Assembly (NCBI RefSeq): GCF_019320115.1
Contig: NC_089581.1
Span: forward strand, 94,672,802-94,736,801
DNA: 64,000 nt
Direction of reading: 5' to 3'
Source of the DNA: Miscanthus floridulus
Lineage: Eukaryota; Streptophyta; Magnoliopsida; Poales; Poaceae
Under the pieces are notes generated by a model. The model had not been told where the DNA came from and ran no database searches. It saw only the letters and a list, made by a program, of their open reading frames with translations. Made by a program: the position numbers and the translations under genes. Below, one piece after another: positions 10,301 to 22,740 of this stretch. The stretch's first letter is position 1, and each line of letters opens with the position of its first letter.

Positions 10301-11691
10301 AATGGCGGAGCGGCGGGGCTGGACCACGGCAAAACGCCGGTGGAGGCTACGGTGGTTCGACCTAAAGCTCGGACGAGCACCAGCTACCTAAGACGCACTC
10401 GACGCACTAGCTAACGCATGGATAGGTGGACTGTGGCGCTCCGGCCACGGTGACGGGGCTTGCGGCGGAGCTCCGGCGAGCTTAAACGCGCGGCGATGGC
10501 TTACCAAGCTTGGTCAGCGAGCACGGGAGGGAGCAGTGGTTCGCTGGGGAGGCGGAGGAGCTATGGTGGTGGTGCTGGAGTGGCTAGGCACGGGCTACGC
10601 GCGGCTATGGCGACGGCGGGGCTCCGAGAGCTCGGTGGCTACTGCTGCGAGGAAGAAAAGGCGCCGGGAGCGAAATGGGAGCGCGGGATGGCTCGGGCGG
10701 GTGCTGGCGTGATGAAGGCGTGCTCGGGCGCGGCGTGGCCTGCGCGGTCAGGGCAACGGCGACGCGCGGCCGTCGCCGGGGACACGCGGTGCGCGAACTC
10801 TGCCGGTGTCGGCCACTGACGCTCGCGATTTAGTTTCGTCAGTTAACTGAAAGGGGCGCCTGACAGCCGGTTTTGGCGATGACTTAACTTCCAATACGTG
10901 ATGAATTAGTGCTAGGTTACTAAACCAACTTTTAGACCTAAGTACCAGTTACAATTGTTGTTCAATGATCGAGTTCTAATTCTCACCCGAACTCGAGTTA
11001 TAATGCCCTGAAGGTCAGCTTGTCAGGCTGTCAGGGTTTCACGACTTAGCAAGAATTTGCTAAGTGTAGAATTTGTGATTTCTCTGATTTTTGAAACCCA
11101 AATTCACACATGTTAGGAGCTGAATCAGTCAAGGGCCCAAAAATCAAAGTTGTTCCTTATGTCAAACACTACAACTTTGCTTTAGTGAACTCCTCCATGC
11201 AAGGTCCCTAACACCTAGTTCAACTTTAGTCAAACATGTCACTTTGAAATCATGATACACATTCAAACCATGGCTAAATGACCAAACTAGCCCTAGCACT
11301 AAATACCAAAGTTGTTCCTAATGATACTCTAAGCATGTTAAAACAATTTGCAAGGTCATTTAAGCATTTCATGTAGTAGTCACTCATATAGCTATTGAAA
11401 GTAATCACATGAAATATCACTCAAGTGCTTGGTCATGAAATGTGGACTTCATGAACAAGGTTCCTTTTGTTAACCTAAGTGTAGCTAAGGTGTTTTAGTG
11501 ACTAGCACTACCCACTTGCATTCATTTGCACATGACCACATGCATATGTTACCAGAAACACGAGATCACAAGCAATGTTTCATATGTTTTGATCAAATGT
11601 TTCAATTGTAAATGATGATTTATGAATGCTTGATGCTCATGCTCATGTTATGCAAGTCAAGTTATGCAAGGCTAACACCCGAGGTGTTACA
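7307..11691 (-). repeat. Tekay LTR A1 (4385 bp)
   Basis: Begins TGTTGCAGAACC on the plus strand and ends GGTGTTACA; on the element strand it starts TGTAACACC and ends GGTTCTGCAACA. It is AT-rich overall, with a sharply GC-rich island at about 10085-10835. The ORF-like stretches in that island are not supported as genes. It appears identical to LTR A2. The plus-strand terminus TGTTG, against TGTCG in LTRs B and C, is a CpG transition. A perfect 7-bp inverted repeat (TAACACC/GGTGTTA) lies at 11673-11689 beside the terminus. Confidence 0.93.
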
Positions 11692-11704
11692 GCCCCTCCC
11701 CCTT
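11692..11704 (-). other. polypurine tract beside LTR A1
   Basis: Minus strand AAGGGGGAGGGGC immediately upstream of the 3' LTR start TGTAACACC. This is the plus-strand priming site for reverse transcription and confirms the minus orientation and 3' LTR identity. Equivalent tracts are at 18282-18294 and 29175-29187. Confidence 0.9.
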
Positions 11705-11708
11705 ATAA

Positions 11709-11727
11709 AAATCTCGTCCCGAGATTT
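11709..11727. promoter_or_regulatory. 8-bp inverted repeat just upstream of the polypurine tract
   Basis: AAATCTCG, three bases, CGAGATTT: a perfect hairpin 4 bases before the polypurine tract on the element strand. It is conserved at 18299-18317 and 29192-29210. Similar palindromes near the polypurine tract occur in other plant chromoviruses. A role in plus-strand priming or RNA structure is an inference. Confidence 0.6.
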
Positions 11728-11734
11728 GCAAGAC

Positions 11735-12270
11735 CTACCATTCTTGGAAAAAGGCGGGATAAACTTCTTGCAGATAATCTTCTCTTTCCCATGTAGCATC
11801 TTGTTCATTGTGATTGTTCCACACCACCTTATAGAACTTAATAATCTTACTCCTTGTTACTCTCTCCATCTCTTCTAATACTCGAATTGGCTTTTCTTCA
11901 TAGGTCAAATCCAATTGAAGTTGCACGTTGGTGGGTGCAATAGCTTCTTCCGGTACTCGAAGACATTTCTTTAGCTGCGAAACATGGAACACATCAAAGA
12001 TTGCACTCATCTCTGGTGGTAGTTGTAGCTTGTACGCAACATTTCCTTTTCGTTCCAAAATTTTGTATGGCCCTACATATCTTGGTGAAAGCTTCTTTTT
12101 CATCCCAAATCTCTTCACACCTTTCATGGGTGATACTCTCAAGTACACATAGTCACCTACTTCAAAAGTTAGTGGTCTTCTTCTTCTATCAGCATAACTC
12201 TTCTGTCTTGATTGAGCTGCCTTCATGTGTTGTTGGATGATACGTACTTGTTCTTCGGCTTCAGTAACAA
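11735..12270 (-). pseudogene. Tekay integrase C-terminus remnant with chromodomain
   Basis: The last about 178 codons of gag-pol, identical in protein to the end of 18325-22740. It contains the GPY/F module ([11 protein letters not shown]), the [11 protein letters not shown] segment and the chromodomain ([11 protein letters not shown]...ATWEREDYL). It is cut on its upstream side at the tandem-duplication junction (12270/12271), where Tat coiled-coil DNA follows directly. No start codon or catalytic core is left, so it is a by-product of the duplication. Confidence 0.9.
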
Positions 12271-13896
12271 AAGCATCGCCCCGACCCCTGTGTAGGAGGT
12301 TTGGAGGCCCACCCTGTAGTGTGCCACGGTGAGCGGTGGGGGGAATAGGATGGTGGCATTGAACCCTTCCCTTTCAAGGGTGGTGCTCCCTAGGTCAGTT
12401 GCTAGCACTGTGACAGCGGCAGCGATGGTGCTGGCGGCGATCCTGGTGGTGATGGTGGAGGCTTCGCCGGTGGTGACCCTTGTAGCCCCTCCTCCACTAG
12501 CCATGGCGGAAGAGGAGAAGGAGATTAAGACCCCTACCATGCTAGGAGGAGGGCTTCATGGCTCACCCTCACGGTCGGAGTTGAAGGTGCCAGGGGAGAT
12601 GCATCCGGGATAGAGTCAGAATGCCCGACGGCGGCCCACGCAACCGAGGTGGTGGAGATCCCATCCGATGATGAAGCGGATGATGCGGTGTAGCTGCCGG
12701 TACCATCACGGGAGCTAGCGGTGGTTCAGTCAGAGGCTGGGCCCTCCGGTAGGCTACCAGAGGGTGATCTAGAGTGGCCCTGCCCCAAGGACCTATCAAA
12801 GGTGCGGTTCATCCTTTGGGATTTCTAGGAATATCAGCTCTAGGACATCCTTGGGGGAAGGACTTGCCATGGAGTCTGAACTCACCAACCTATCAATGAA
12901 GCTTGAGGATGCCTAGGAGCGGGTTAAGTCCACCCAACAGTTAGTCAAGGTCTACCTGCAGCTCGCCGTGGAGGTGAGTTTCTGGTATTTGTCCTTGACC
13001 TCTGAGTCTCTTGTTGGTTGCCTCAGCATGCTTGCTTTTCGTTTTCGTAGGGTCTGAAGGAGATGTCGTCCCGCTTCCTCTAGATGGAGCATGCCTGGGT
13101 GGCTAAGCTTGAGCGTCAGCTAGAGTCCGCCCATCATGAGTCCTAGGACTGAGCGGCCGAGGTGTCCGTGGTTCGAGCGAAGGAGCAGAGTGCAGCGGAG
13201 CGGGCGACCACTACCGAGCAGGGGCTGGAGGCGGCGAAGGCCTGCCAGGTGGAGACCAAGGCGGGGTTGCAGAAATCCCTAGCAGACACTGAGGCAGTGC
13301 TCCAGAAATCCCTAGAGACCCTTGAGTCAGAGTAGAGTGCCTTAGTGTCGGAGCGGATTGCCCTGGAGTCGGCACAAAAGGCCCTGGAGTCAGAGCGAAA
13401 GGCCTGGTTGGAGGCAGACCAGGAAGTGCTCGTGCTTCAGGGCTAGGTGATGGGGACGGAGGAGGTGAGCGCCCGACTGCATGAGCAGGTGGCCCGACAG
13501 GCGGAGGAATTCTCCACCCTTGAGAACTTCTGCCTCGGTACATACCTTTTCTATTTTTCGTCATGTTGGTTTCTTCCTTCAGCCTGTTTCTAAGCTTGCC
13601 GCCCTTCTTCCAGAGCTAGGCGGAAAGGTGAAGTCGTTGGAGCAGGACCTAGAGATGGTCAAGGTGACTTTTGGCCAGAATGCAGAGGAGCTGGCCAAGT
13701 CCCTTGAAGAGCGATGTGCTCTCAAGGGGGAACTTGACTAGATCCACAATGTTGCCTAGCTTGTCATCTCAAAGGTCTTCGGGTCAGCGCCAAGTACTAG
13801 CGTGCCCGCCGTCCAACTGGTAGAGGTTTCGAATGAGGTCCGAGCACTTATCACAAGTGGGTTGTTCTACGGAGCATCAGGGGTGTTGACTTCAAT
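12271..13896 (+). pseudogene. second copy of the Tat antisense coiled-coil gene segment
   Basis: Duplicate of 5681-7306, including the intron-like gaps at about 12974-13050 and 13538-13613 and all in-frame TAG codons. It begins abruptly inside the gene at the duplication junction and ends at TCAAT (13892-13896) before LTR A2. It has no protein-coding potential. Confidence 0.88.
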
Positions 13897-16800
13897 TGTT
13901 GCAGAACCGACCAATTTATAAGAATACAAGTATAATGGCAATCCGCAAGCGGTTGCACTGTCATACTTGAACCCATATAAACCCGGTAGTCCGTCGAGTA
14001 CCACGACGGGTCTCGATAAACGATTTACAACAACCAAGATCGTATAGGATTCAACATACATGCCACATATTACATAAAGTTCACAGATACTTTTCATCAT
14101 CAGAGTACGAATAGAAAGTTATTACAAACCGAGTTTGATAATTAAAGCGGAAGCAAATAAGTTCGAAGATAAGTTTCCAACGTAGTTTGATACAGTGCCA
14201 TGCCAGATCACGATCCACAAAAGCAAAGATAGGAATTACTAAGGAAGGCTGCCCAAGGCTTACTCCTCATCCACAGCGGGATAGAAGCAACTCTTGCAAT
14301 AACCATGATACACAGTGCCATCTGCAACAATGGGAAAATAAACCCTAAGTACGAGAAGGTACTCAGCTAGACTTACCCGTCATGAACCAGAAATAAAATG
14401 ACTCCAAGGATCATGCAAGGCTGTATAAGTGGACGTAACTTGACAACATTTTGCGTAAAAGGCAATTACCCGTTGTACAATTATGATTCCTTTATCAAGT
14501 TAATTATAACTAACCATTTCTAGATTAGCAACTATCCTGTGCCAAACATGTGTATATCATTTAGAAGCATCCAATAGTAACCATAGCAGGTATTGTAATT
14601 CCATATTCATCTGAACCATCATGTTTCATAACATAGTTACTACGATGTTGGAGCTAGCCAAGTTTCTCACTATCCGGGAGAGACGGCGATTCGAATCGAT
14701 TTCTACCAGCTGGGAATTTATTCCTAACACAAACCCAGATCTACCAGCCACGATAGTCTTAGGTCACCTTTGGTACAACTCAGGTACACATTTCGCGGGT
14801 CCGTACCGTGCCGCACAATCTGGAACACCAGATGCCAGGATGCTCAGGCCAAGCCTACCCTTGGGCTCAGTCTGATCGTTCCCCGGAAGGAGCGCACAAC
14901 AGAACGGTTCCCGGCCTGAGTTGAATTACTCGGCTTCGCGGTCGGAACGAATTATCCGGCCAGCTAAGTGAGAGGCATGCGTTCAATCTTGTCAGAAGTT
15001 CCAACAACGGTACGGTCCTTGATCGACACAGACGGGGATAGATCCACACCCAAGACCTCCATGCCTTGTTGCTTTTCTATCGACCTCCCGTCCGGTCTCA
15101 ATTTACTTTTACCTCATGGTTCTGTTCCACGATAGCAGATATAGCCAACCGTGCTCCGGTATCCACCTATATCTCACAGGTGACAGGACATCACCCGACT
15201 TCTACCGGTCTAAGCATGGCTAAGCATATATATTCGATCCTGGACCTATACCGGTTAAAGGGATAATATCTGGACAAGGATTGTACATGCATCAAGTGGT
15301 TTCATTCAACTCTTATAACCTAATGCATCAATCATAAGTACGTAAGTAACCATTTGTAAATTATTGGGAGACTTATAATGCTCTGGGGCTTGCCTCGCAG
15401 AAAGGAAGTAGGGCGATGGTCAGGGCACTCCGGAAGCTCTTCAGGGTTCTGCTCCATGCCTTCGGGAGCTGCGGCTTGCGGATCCTCCTGCGGGTTCCCT
15501 TCCTCTACTTCTTCGAATTCCAGCAACGTGATCTCTTCCTCCGATCCTAGATGCATGAGTATGGTATAAGTATTACGAATGCATATGTGTTAACAAGTGC
15601 ATCATGTTGTTTGAGTAGGTGCATATCTCTTCTTGATTACTACTTAACTACTTTTGCAATGCATCGACTATGCCATACAGTAGCTACTTGTTTCACTCAT
15701 AACTGGAGTTCTATAAATCCAAAAGTAGTGATCCTAGACTTTCTGGAAAGCTTATCAAATTCTCTACGACTTTGTTATTAACCATTTTTACAGTCTACAT
15801 TAGTTTCAACATGTAACTCCTCACACTCTAGAATCAGTCCGGAAATGATTTAACATGCAATATAAAGTAAGACTACTTCTACTTTATGTAATCATTCACA
15901 ATTTGACAACCTAGAACCTACCAACAGTTGAAGCATACCAAATACAGTTAAGATAATATAATGGTGAAGCCCAAACTATTTATTAAATTGCCTTTATTAT
16001 TTTATTTAGATATCTAGGTTAAATAATAATTATATATCAGATGTGCTTAATAAATTCTCAAAAATTTACAGAGCCTTACTAATGCTATCAAAGGACTACT
16101 ATAAAAATTTCATGTCATTTTACTAAGTAGAACATCCTATGCAAAAATGATAAGGAAGCAAGGCTTGAAATAGCATAAATGGAAAATCCTATTGAAAAGT
16201 GTCAAGCAACAGATTTCTTATTTTTCCTAACATCCATATGGTACTAGTATTACCTCCAACAAATTTCATGAATTTTGGACTCATAATTAATTTATAAAAA
16301 TTCATGCAAGGATTAACTATTTATAAAAGAAAAATCTATAACTATAGATCTACACATGCACTGGTCTTCAAATTTTTATCCAAGCTCATGTATGCTAAGA
16401 CTAGCTTACCACAAAAATTTCATAATTTTTGGAGCACAGGAACTCTAGATATAAAATAAACAAATTTGAATGCATTCAAAAGCACCTTTGAAATCCCTAT
16501 TTAAATCTCCAGAAATTTCTACTGTGGAAGCCAAGAACATATTTTTACTAAATACTACACTTCCTAAGCAACACAATCATATTTATTTCACAATTTTTGG
16601 AGCTACCAAACTAAAGATACAAATTTCACAAAACAATTCAAAAACTGGATTCAAAATGAGTTAGCCTTCACTACTGCTGTCGCTGACAGGTGGGACCCGC
16701 TGGTCAGGGGACCCCACGCGTCAGTGACACAGAGCAGAGTAGCGGCGCTGCTGGGCACTGCGCGGCTGCGGCTCGTCGACGGCGAGCTTCGCCGGTGGTG

Positions 16801-18281
16801 AGGTCATCACGGTATGACCTACACGACCTAGCGCGTTGATTGGTATACTTGGCCGGCCCTATTGTCGCCACCCGCGACGACGGCGGCGGCAATGGCGGAG
16901 CGGCGGGGCTGGACCACGGCAAAACGCCGGTGGAGGCTACGGTGGTTCGACCTAAAGCTCGGACGAGCACCAGCTACCTAAGACGCACTCGACGCACTAG
17001 CTAACGCATGGATAGGTGGACTGTGGCGCTCCGGCCACGGTGACGGGGCTTGCGGCGGAGCTCCGGCGAGCTTAAACGCGCGGCGATGGCTTACCAAGCT
17101 TGGTCAGCGAGCACGGGAGGGAGCAGTGGTTCGCTGGGGAGGCGGAGGAGCTATGGTGGTGGTGCTGGAGTGGCTAGGCACGGGCTACGCGCGGCTATGG
17201 CGACGGCGGGGCTCCGAGAGCTCGGTGGCTACTGCTGCGAGGAAGAAAAGGCGCCGGGAGCGAAATGGGAGCGCGGGATGGCTCGGGCGGGTGCTGGCGT
17301 GATGAAGGCGTGCTCGGGCGCGGCGTGGCCTGCGCGGTCAGGGCAACGGCGACGCGCGGCCGTCGCCGGGGACACGCGGTGCGCGAACTCTGCCGGTGTC
17401 GGCCACTGACGCTCGCGATTTAGTTTCGTCAGTTAACTGAAAGGGGCGCCTGACAGCCGGTTTTGGCGATGACTTAACTTCCAATACGTGATGAATTAGT
17501 GCTAGGTTACTAAACCAACTTTTAGACCTAAGTACCAGTTACAATTGTTGTTCAATGATCGAGTTCTAATTCTCACCCGAACTCGAGTTATAATGCCCTG
17601 AAGGTCAGCTTGTCAGGCTGTCAGGGTTTCACGACTTAGCAAGAATTTGCTAAGTGTAGAATTTGTGATTTCTCTGATTTTTGAAACCCAAATTCACACA
17701 TGTTAGGAGCTGAATCAGTCAAGGGCCCAAAAATCAAAGTTGTTCCTTATGTCAAACACTACAACTTTGCTTTAGTGAACTCCTCCATGCAAGGTCCCTA
17801 ACACCTAGTTCAACTTTAGTCAAACATGTCACTTTGAAATCATGATACACATTCAAACCATGGCTAAATGACCAAACTAGCCCTAGCACTAAATACCAAA
17901 GTTGTTCCTAATGATACTCTAAGCATGTTAAAACAATTTGCAAGGTCATTTAAGCATTTCATGTAGTAGTCACTCATATAGCTATTGAAAGTAATCACAT
18001 GAAATATCACTCAAGTGCTTGGTCATGAAATGTGGACTTCATGAACAAGGTTCCTTTTGTTAACCTAAGTGTAGCTAAGGTGTTTTAGTGACTAGCACTA
18101 CCCACTTGCATTCATTTGCACATGACCACATGCATATGTTACCAGAAACACGAGATCACAAGCAATGTTTCATATGTTTTGATCAAATGTTTCAATTGTA
18201 AATGATGATTTATGAATGCTTGATGCTCATGCTCATGTTATGCAAGTCAAGTTATGCAAGGCTAACACCCGAGGTGTTACA
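13897..18281 (-). repeat. Tekay LTR A2 (3' LTR of internal region 2)
   Basis: 4385 bp, identical to LTR A1 as far as I can read. It differs from LTR B at more than ten positions in its left half (14045, 14634 and 15736 region, mostly C/T or G/A). It matches B without difference from 16142 to its right end. It differs from LTR C throughout. Its GC-rich island is at about 16675-17425. Confidence 0.93.
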
Positions 18282-18317
18282 GCCCCTCCCCCTTATAAAA
18301 ATCTCGTCCCGAGATTT
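18282..18317 (-). other. polypurine tract and adjacent hairpin of internal region 2
   Basis: PPT at 18282-18294 (minus strand AAGGGGGAGGGGC) and the perfect 8-bp hairpin at 18299-18317. This is the functional 3' end of internal region 2. Confidence 0.88.
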
Positions 18318-18324
18318 GCAAGAC

Positions 18325-21300
18325 CTACCATTCTTGGAAAAAGGCGGGATAAACTTCTTGCAGATAATCTTCTCTTTCCCATGTAGCATCTTGTTCATTG
18401 TGATTGTTCCACACCACCTTATAGAACTTAATAATCTTACTCCTTGTTACTCTCTCCATCTCTTCTAATACTCGAATTGGCTTTTCTTCATAGGTCAAAT
18501 CCAATTGAAGTTGCACGTTGGTGGGTGCAATAGCTTCTTCCGGTACTCGAAGACATTTCTTTAGCTGCGAAACATGGAACACATCAAAGATTGCACTCAT
18601 CTCTGGTGGTAGTTGTAGCTTGTACGCAACATTTCCTTTTCGTTCCAAAATTTTGTATGGCCCTACATATCTTGGTGAAAGCTTCTTTTTCATCCCAAAT
18701 CTCTTCACACCTTTCATGGGTGATACTCTCAAGTACACATAGTCACCTACTTCAAAAGTTAGTGGTCTTCTTCTTCTATCAGCATAACTCTTCTGTCTTG
18801 ATTGAGCTGCCTTCATGTGTTGTTGGATGATACGTACTTGTTCTTCGGCTTCATTAACAAAATCAATACCAAAATATCTCCTTTCACCGGGCTCAATCCA
18901 ATTCAATGGAGTTCTGCACTTTCTGCCATATAAGGCTTCAAGTGGAGCCATTTTGATACTCGCTTGATAACTGTTGTTATAGGAGAATTCAGCTAAAGGT
19001 AACCATTTCTCCCATGAACCTTTTGAAGATATAACACAAGCCCTAAGTAAATCTTCTAGGATTTGGTTCACTCTCTCTGTCTGCCCTGAAGTTTGCGGAT
19101 GATAAGCTGAACTCCTAATTAGCTTGGTTCCCAAAGCTTGGTGTAGGTGCTCCCAGAAACGAGCTATGAACTGTGGTCCTCTATCTGAGATTATGGTCCT
19201 GGGTACTCCATGCAATTTCACGATCTGGGAAACATATAACTCAGAGTATTTACCCGCGTGATATGTTGTGTGAACTGGTACAAAATGTGCTGACTTGGTG
19301 AGACGATCAACAATGACCCAGATTGAATCGTGACCTTGGGGTGTTGTTGGAAGGCCTGTGATAAAGTCCATGCTGATTTCCTCCCATTTCCATCCTGGAA
19401 TAGGCAATGGCTGAAGTAATCCAGCGGTTTTCATATGGACGGCTTTCACTCTACTGCAGTTATCACACCTAGCAACATAGGCTGCGATCTCTTTCTTCAT
19501 CTTAGTCCACCAAAAACGGTTTCTTAGATCCTGATACATTTTACTACTACCCGGGTGGATAGACAATTTGGAGGAGTGAGCTTCTTCTAAAATTTGATTC
19601 CTTAGCTCACGGTCTTTCGGCACCACTAGCCGGTCCTCAAACCATAATACACCTCTTTCGTCCAATCTAAAATGTTTGGTTTCTTGCTCTTGCATTTTTC
19701 TCTTGATGTGACTTATTCCTACATCAGTCTGCTGTAGCTCTATGATTTTGCCCTCAAGCGAACAACTGATTGTGATATTGTGTAGTACAGCAGGATGTAG
19801 CAAGTTGAATCCATCTTCCAATAGCGCTTCCATAGTGTTGCAATGGGACTTCCGACTAAGTGCATCGGCTACTACATTAGCTTTGCCCGGATGGTAATGC
19901 ACTTCCAAATTATAGTCCTTAATCAATTCCAACCATCTACGTTGTCTCATGTTCAGTTCTGGTTGGGTAAAGATATACTTGAGGCTTTTGTGGTCAGTAT
20001 AGATATGACATACATTGCCCAACAAGTAATGTCTCCATATCTTTAATGCATGGACAACAGCTGCAAGTTCCAAATCATGTGTAGGGTAGTTGACTTCATG
20101 TTTTCTCAGTTGCCTAGAGGCATATGCAATTACTCTCCCTTCTTGCATAAGTACACATCCCAAACCTATTCCTGATGCATCACAAAATACATCAAAAGGC
20201 TTTTCAATGTCTGGTTGTGCTAGCACTGGCGCTGTAGTCAACAAAGTTCTGAGAGTGTGAAAAGTTGTTTCACATTCTGGTGTCCACTTGTATTTCTCAT
20301 CTTTCTGAAGTAGTCGGGTCATAGGCTTAGCTATCTTTGAGAAGTCTGGAATAAACCGATGATAGTATCCTGCTAACCCTAGAAAACTCCGAACTTCATG
20401 CACTGAAGTTGGGGCTTTCCAATCCATGACCTCTTGTACTTTTGATGGGTCTACTGAGATTCCATCTCTTGATAATATGTGACCTAAGAAAGGTACTTTG
20501 CTCATCCAAAATTCACATTTGCTAAACTTGGCATATAGCTTATGCTCCCTCAGTCTGGATAGGACAATCCTCAGATGCTCTTCATGATCTGACTCATTTT
20601 CTGAATAAATCAATATGTCATCGATAAACACAACCACGAACTTATCAAGTTCGGGCATGAATACCGAATTCATTAGGTACATAAAGTAGGCTGGAGCATT
20701 TGTTAGTCCGAAAGACATAACCAGATACTCGTATAAGCCGTACCTAGTAGAGAAAGCAGTCTTAGGTATATCCTCCGGTCTGATCTTTATCTGGTGGTAA
20801 CCTGATCTTAAGTCAATTTTGGAGAATACCTTTGCCTTTGCTAGCTGATCGAACAAGATGTCGATGCGGGGTAACGGATATTTGTTTTGATGGTCACAGC
20901 ATTGAGTGGTCTGTAATCTACACACATCCTCAGTGACTTATCCTTCTTTTTCACAAACAGTGCTGGACATCCCCACGGAGATGAGCTAGGTTGGATAAGA
21001 CCTTTGTCCAATAGATCTTGCAATTGAACCTTGAGTTCTGCTAACTCATTGGGTGGCATTCTATAGGGCCTTCTGGATATGGGTGCGGTACCTGGCACTA
21101 ATTCGATCTTAAATTCCACGTCCCTATCCGGTGGTAGACCTAGGTAATTCTTCTGGAAATACATCTGGAAACTCACAAACCACTGGGGATATCACATATT
21201 GTGGTGGTTTGGATAGCACAGGCTAAATGTTGGGGTTCGAAATCGCGGGAGAGTGGAACTAGAAAAGCATTCCCTCCCGTGGGTTCTCTCAACATGATAG

Positions 21301-22740
21301 TACGGGTGCTAGTGTCAATAAGAACACCATGATCCTTCATCCAATTCATGCCTAAGATTACACTTATCGACAATCCCGGCAATATTATCAAATCTGTTGT
21401 GTACTCCCTCCCTTGTATCAAAATGAGTACATTTTTGACTATCTTTTTGGTAGTAACAGTACCCCCTGCTGAACTTATGTTATAACCCCCTTTACTTACT
21501 TCTATTATTTCTTGATCATGTCTAGATGCAAATGCTTGACTCATAAATGAATGAGAAGCTCCCGAATCAAATAAAACAACAGCGGGGTGCTTGTTGACAA
21601 GAAACATACCAGCCGTGACAACTTCTCCAGCGGGCACTTCCTCCACAGCAGGTATAATGCACTTGTCCCTGACGTGCCCTGGCATTCACCTGCCTCTGAT
21701 TGTTCTGATTTGGGTTGCCATTCCTCTTGGGGTGGGGGCACTCCTTGGACCAATGACCCAGTTGGTTGCAGTTGAAACAAGGTTGATTACTTCTGAATCC
21801 GGCGGAGCTGTCCTGATTACCATTCCCTTTTGGTAAGGCAATAGTGAACGCCTTACGAAATGGTTTCTGTGGCCTGTTATTCTGAGCTTTCGGTGGTGGA
21901 GGCCTGAACTTGGGTGCAGGTGGACGGAATTGTGGCCTAGCTGTGATAGGCGCTTTTGACTGGAAAGATCCGGATGCACCGGCCTCATAGGCCCTCTTGC
22001 GACCTTTAGCAACTGCATGCATGTTGTTGTGGTTTTCTTGGGTCAAGGCATCACTAATAAACTCATTGTACGTGGCACATCGAGAGTTTGCCATAGTCTT
22101 CATTAATTTGGTACCCAGACCCTCGCTTGAAACTCTCAATCTTTTTCTCTTCAGTATCCACGAAACTTGGAGCATATCTTGACAAGTTGTTGAATGCGTG
22201 CATATATTCTGTGAGTGACTTGGTTCCCTGAGTGAGCCTCATAAATTCTGCTGCTTTCATGCGCATCAGGCCCGGGGGAATATGGTGTCCCCTAAAAGCC
22301 AGCTTGAATTGATCCCAGGTCACTCTCGCATTAGCAGGCAGAGACGACAGAAAGTGCGTCCACCAGATTCCTGCTGGTCCTTGCAATTGATGAGAAGCAT
22401 ATTCTGCTTTCAGGTGCTCTGTGACCCTTAGCAGACGAAATTTCTGCTCGATGGTATTCAGCCACTCATCGGCCTGCAGTGGTTCCTCAGCCACCTTGAA
22501 GATCGGAGGCTTCGTGTCCAGAAACTCCTTGAATGAACTGTGCTGATTTGGCTCGGCCCCTGGTTGCTGTGGGTGGCCACGAGCAGTGTTTTGCGCGATG
22601 AGGCGCAAAGCTTCTTCCATTGTCCTCTGGCTCCCTAGGAACTGGGCAAAGAATTCCTGAGCAGACGGTGGCGGTGGGGGTGGCAAGTCATCCTGGTTGC
22701 CATCCTGGCTGCCACCAGCTCCAGCACGGGTGCGCGTCAT
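18325..22740 (-). pseudogene. Tekay gag-pol, copy 2, frameshifted
   Basis: Same gene as 29218-33630, starting at the equivalent ATG (22740) but broken by single-base changes: an extra C near 22121, an extra G near 21651, an extra C near 21183, an extra G near 21143 and a missing T near 20886. The frame from 20883 to 18325 (most of RT, RNase H, integrase, chromodomain) is open and appears identical to copy 1. All five breaks fall in the gag-protease-RT start. Each is a one-base indel, several of them next to a run of the same base, so they may be sequencing or consensus errors. Confidence 0.92.

Larger units (their letters stand above)
5681..12270. repeat. 6590-bp tandem duplication, unit 1
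   Basis: Everything from 5681 to 12270 recurs at 12271-18862 with a constant offset of 6590 and no indel that I could find. The unit contains 1626 bp of Tat flank, the TSD, the complete 4385-bp LTR A1 and 579 bp of Tekay internal DNA. The only difference seen is G at 12264 against T at 18854, 8-9 bp from the junction. The junction (12270/12271) shows 2 bp of microhomology (AA). Because host flank is included, transposition cannot explain it. Confidence 0.93.
12271..18862. repeat. 6590-bp tandem duplication, unit 2
   Basis: Second unit, beginning abruptly inside the Tat coiled-coil sequence directly after Tekay integrase DNA. Its right edge is continuous with the full Tekay internal region 2, so this unit keeps the original junction context on its right, and unit 1 keeps the original context on its left. 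Apparent identity over 6.5 kb of non-coding DNA means a very recent event or an assembly artefact. Confidence 0.93.

Noticed and set aside
10114..10380. 88-aa minus-strand ORF in the same island
   Set aside because: Low-complexity Pro/Ala/Arg content, no motif; truncated at its start in LTR C (38482-38700), so not conserved as protein.
10460..10819. 119-aa plus-strand ORF in the GC-rich LTR island (repeated at 17050, 27943, 38828)
   Set aside because: GC-rich sequence keeps frames open by chance. No recognised domain, low-complexity Ala/Gly/Arg composition, and it lies inside every LTR.
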